From: Smittium mucronatum
Lineage: Eukaryota; Kickxellomycota; Harpellomycetes; Harpellales; Legeriomycetaceae
Length of the DNA: 61,556 nucleotides
Direction: 5' to 3'
Assembly (NCBI GenBank): GCA_001953115.1
Contig: LSSL01000607.1
Span: 1 to 61,556, forward strand
In this document: one piece after another, positions 59,554-61,556 of the stretch
How positions within the stretch are numbered: the first letter of the stretch is position 1
Layout of the letters: each line of letters opens with the position of its first letter
Translations under genes and position numbers: made by a program
The notes under the pieces: model-generated
The model's input: only the letters and a program-made list of their open reading frames with translations
What the model was told of the DNA's origin: nothing
Databases searched by the model: none

Positions 59554-60229
59554 TTGTTAAAATGAAATGCCAATCTATGCTAAAGGTGTAAATAATGTCG
59601 TAAATGCGAAATAGGGGTTTTTTCCCATACAATGATGCTGTTGTATCGGTACTTATACCAAATGGATATCTTAGCACCACTGTCTAAGTGTTTCTTTACA
59701 CATACACTTTGACTTGTATCAACTTTGGCAGAACTGGCTCTACTGACCCTATAATGAGAAGATGCCAGCTATTAATAGATGGTTATCTAATTCTCCATAA
59801 TTATTCCCATAAATTAAAATTTATAATAAATCACATATAGTTCCAGTAATTCGGCATTAAATTTACAACAAACCATTGGCCACTTACCTGAAAGAGTTAT
59901 TTACATCTTTTCAATATTTGATCAGAAATTTTACTGATTTATAAATATATCTTTTGAAGTAAAATTATTGGATATTTTTTATGGAATTTTTTTATTATTA
60001 ACAAATGCAGAAAAAGTTTATAAATAGAATTTCAGAATTAACATGATAAATGTTTAGCACCTAATAAGAAATTCTTGTAATGATTAAATAATAAGATGAT
60101 TCGGATTTAGAATCCCCAAAAAATGGACATATTTTCTTCTTCATCAAACCTTTAATTGCAGAGCAGTCTTTTTCTATCAGATAGCCTATTTTGATACATG
60201 TTGATCTAACCTTTTCAGTTTGTATTTAA
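59554..60229 (-). other. upstream region of the secreted-protein gene
   Basis: A+T-rich, no gene seen; the promoter should lie within the first few hundred bases beyond 59553. Confidence 0.5.
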
Positions 60230-61110
60230 TTATTTAACTATTTCGTTGCTATATTACTATTTCCCGCCATTTTCATGGCCAACATTTTAGCTACCTTGAT
60301 TTCTACTTAAAATATTAATATTCTATTGGTTAAATCTTTGAAATTGACAAATGGATTTTTGATATTTTGCGAATCGGAATACCTAACACATTCTGGAGAT
60401 GAAGTAACCAATACACAAAAAAAACCAAATCGTGGTTTATTTTTGCGGAAATTACCAAATTTTGCCAATGTATGAGATAAAATAAATATTAAAGCCATAA
60501 ACTAATTTAGTTTCTAAATATTGATACCAATTAACCCTTTCAGGGTCCAAGTTCCTTCCTCACCGCTATTTGTGCATATTACCCATTTCAATTGACATAG
60601 CTTCTGAGTTCATATAATGGTATGTAAGCATAAACAATCCAACTCTTTCGTCGTCAGTGGATATTCCATACCATCTTAATGTCCAATATTTATATTATCT
60701 AGATTTCCAATTAGCATAATAACATTATATTGGTTAAATTGCTGAAATTGGCAAATCTACATATTATGATTTGGCAAATCGGATACTCAGTCATACAAAG
60801 GATTCGGAAGAGTTAATGATAACATTGAACGATAATTTTTCTTATTTTTTTTTATTTTTAAATATTTCATTGGAAGATAAATTAGCTCTTTCGTCGTTTG
60901 TGGGCCATTTCATACCACTTTCATAGCCAAGTTTTAAGCTGCCTTGATTTATATTCAAAATATTAACATTCTATTGGTTTAATTGTTGTCATGGGCTAAA
61001 AAAAATTATAGATTTAGCAAATCGGAGTACTTAACACACGGAGACGAAAGAGTTAAAGCAATCTTTTGCACCATTGGCTCCGACTAGGTTAACCCTTTTT
61101 GAACCAAAAA
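60230..61110. repeat. three diverged tandem monomers
   Basis: A block running ATACCA-TTCAT-GCCAA...TTGATT...AAAATATTAA-ATTCTATTGGTTAAATT...GCAAATCGGA-TAC recurs near 60265-60390, 60665-60790 and 60910-61040. The spacing is irregular (about 400 and 245 bp). The copies are strongly diverged. AACCCTTT occurs near 60533 and 61091 and may mark unit ends. The minus-strand frame at 60498-60307 is chance. Confidence 0.55.
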
Positions 61111-61124
61111 TTTGTTGAATTCCT

Positions 61125-61556
61125 ATTTTTTTTTATTACGGAATTTTAATGTAAGATAACGTCATTAAAAACTGTAATAAAAAAATATCAAAAAAAGAAA
61201 AAGACGTATAGAAAGGACTATTATCCTAACTACAATAAGCTCATCTGCTGTACTACCGGCCGCGTACCTAATGGAAAAGGATTCAATCTACCAACCGAAA
61301 GACCCCCCCTGGCATTACTTCAAGTAGGCTGGATGAAAGAGTTTACTTGCAGTCAAAAATTAAGCTCTTTGTAAACGAACAATAGTTCATTGAAGCCAAT
61401 GAGCTCCTATTCAGAGCCTACTTCTAACAGGATTAATAGAATTAGGCTCATACCCAAACGTGGGATTGATCGACATGGCTTTCCTACAAATAGCTGTTAG
61501 ACGCTGAGATCCGTCTGACTGTCGAACGCTGGACATGTGCACTAGACTATGTCTCA
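61125..61556 (-). mobile_element. LINE 3' tail, copy 3, cut by the window edge
   Basis: Reverse complement of 19548-19979 over the full visible length (about 85 percent by eye), with its poly(A) as T's at 61126-61134. The element continues beyond the window, so it may be a longer copy that retains the reverse transcriptase missing from copy 1. Confidence 0.85.

Noticed and set aside
1..61556. tRNA, rRNA or CRISPR array
   Set aside because: I looked for T-loop-like GTTCRANNC with flanking stems and for regularly spaced repeats, and found none convincing. The only regular arrays are the coding minisatellite and simple repeats.

Overview
The window looks like nuclear DNA of an early-diverging fungus. 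Genes are split by short GT-AG introns, intergenic DNA is extremely A+T-rich (by eye about three quarters or more), and the enzyme at 9.1-9.8 kb is a fungal Opi3-type phospholipid methyltransferase. The Gag and recombinase remnants of two DIRS-type retrotransposons resemble proteins I associate, from memory, with insect-gut fungi of the Smittium/Harpellales group. That placement is an inference and was not checked by any search.

Four host genes are well supported. Opi3 (9067-9781, +, 2 exons) makes phosphatidylcholine in the ER membrane. Sec8 (10356-14818, +, 16 exons) is an exocyst tethering subunit. CTNNBL1 (20419-22588, +, 4 exons) is a spliceosome-associated armadillo protein. On the minus strand, 59553-54509 encodes a 1652-residue secreted protein of unusual architecture: a trypsin-like domain that has lost its whole catalytic triad, two Cys-bounded beta-type domains, seventeen 18-residue Ser/Thr-rich repeats, a long acidic linker, and two more beta-type domains. 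This is the most interesting host gene here, and a surface or adhesive role is the natural guess.

Most of the rest is mobile DNA and decay. A LINE-type element (16188-19979) has a Gag-like zinc-knuckle ORF, an RRM-like ORF and an APE-type endonuclease, but no room for a reverse transcriptase. Its 3' tail recurs at 25967-26075 (a 109-bp truncated copy with a 13-bp target-site duplication) and at the right window edge. Two DIRS elements (30770-35104 and 45232-49338) keep inverted terminal repeats with broken gag, RT/RNase H and tyrosine recombinase genes. A decayed MULE transposase with a FLYWCH-type finger lies at 43430-44862 (-). A 1.6-kb element with about 350-bp inverted repeats follows at 49453-51087. 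A MITE-like repeat pair lies at 38.2 and 53.9 kb.

Large stretches (1-9 kb, 22.6-30.7 kb, 35-43 kb, 51-54 kb) carry no gene I can support. There is a 566-bp assembly gap at 15622-16187. I found no tRNA, rRNA or CRISPR array.
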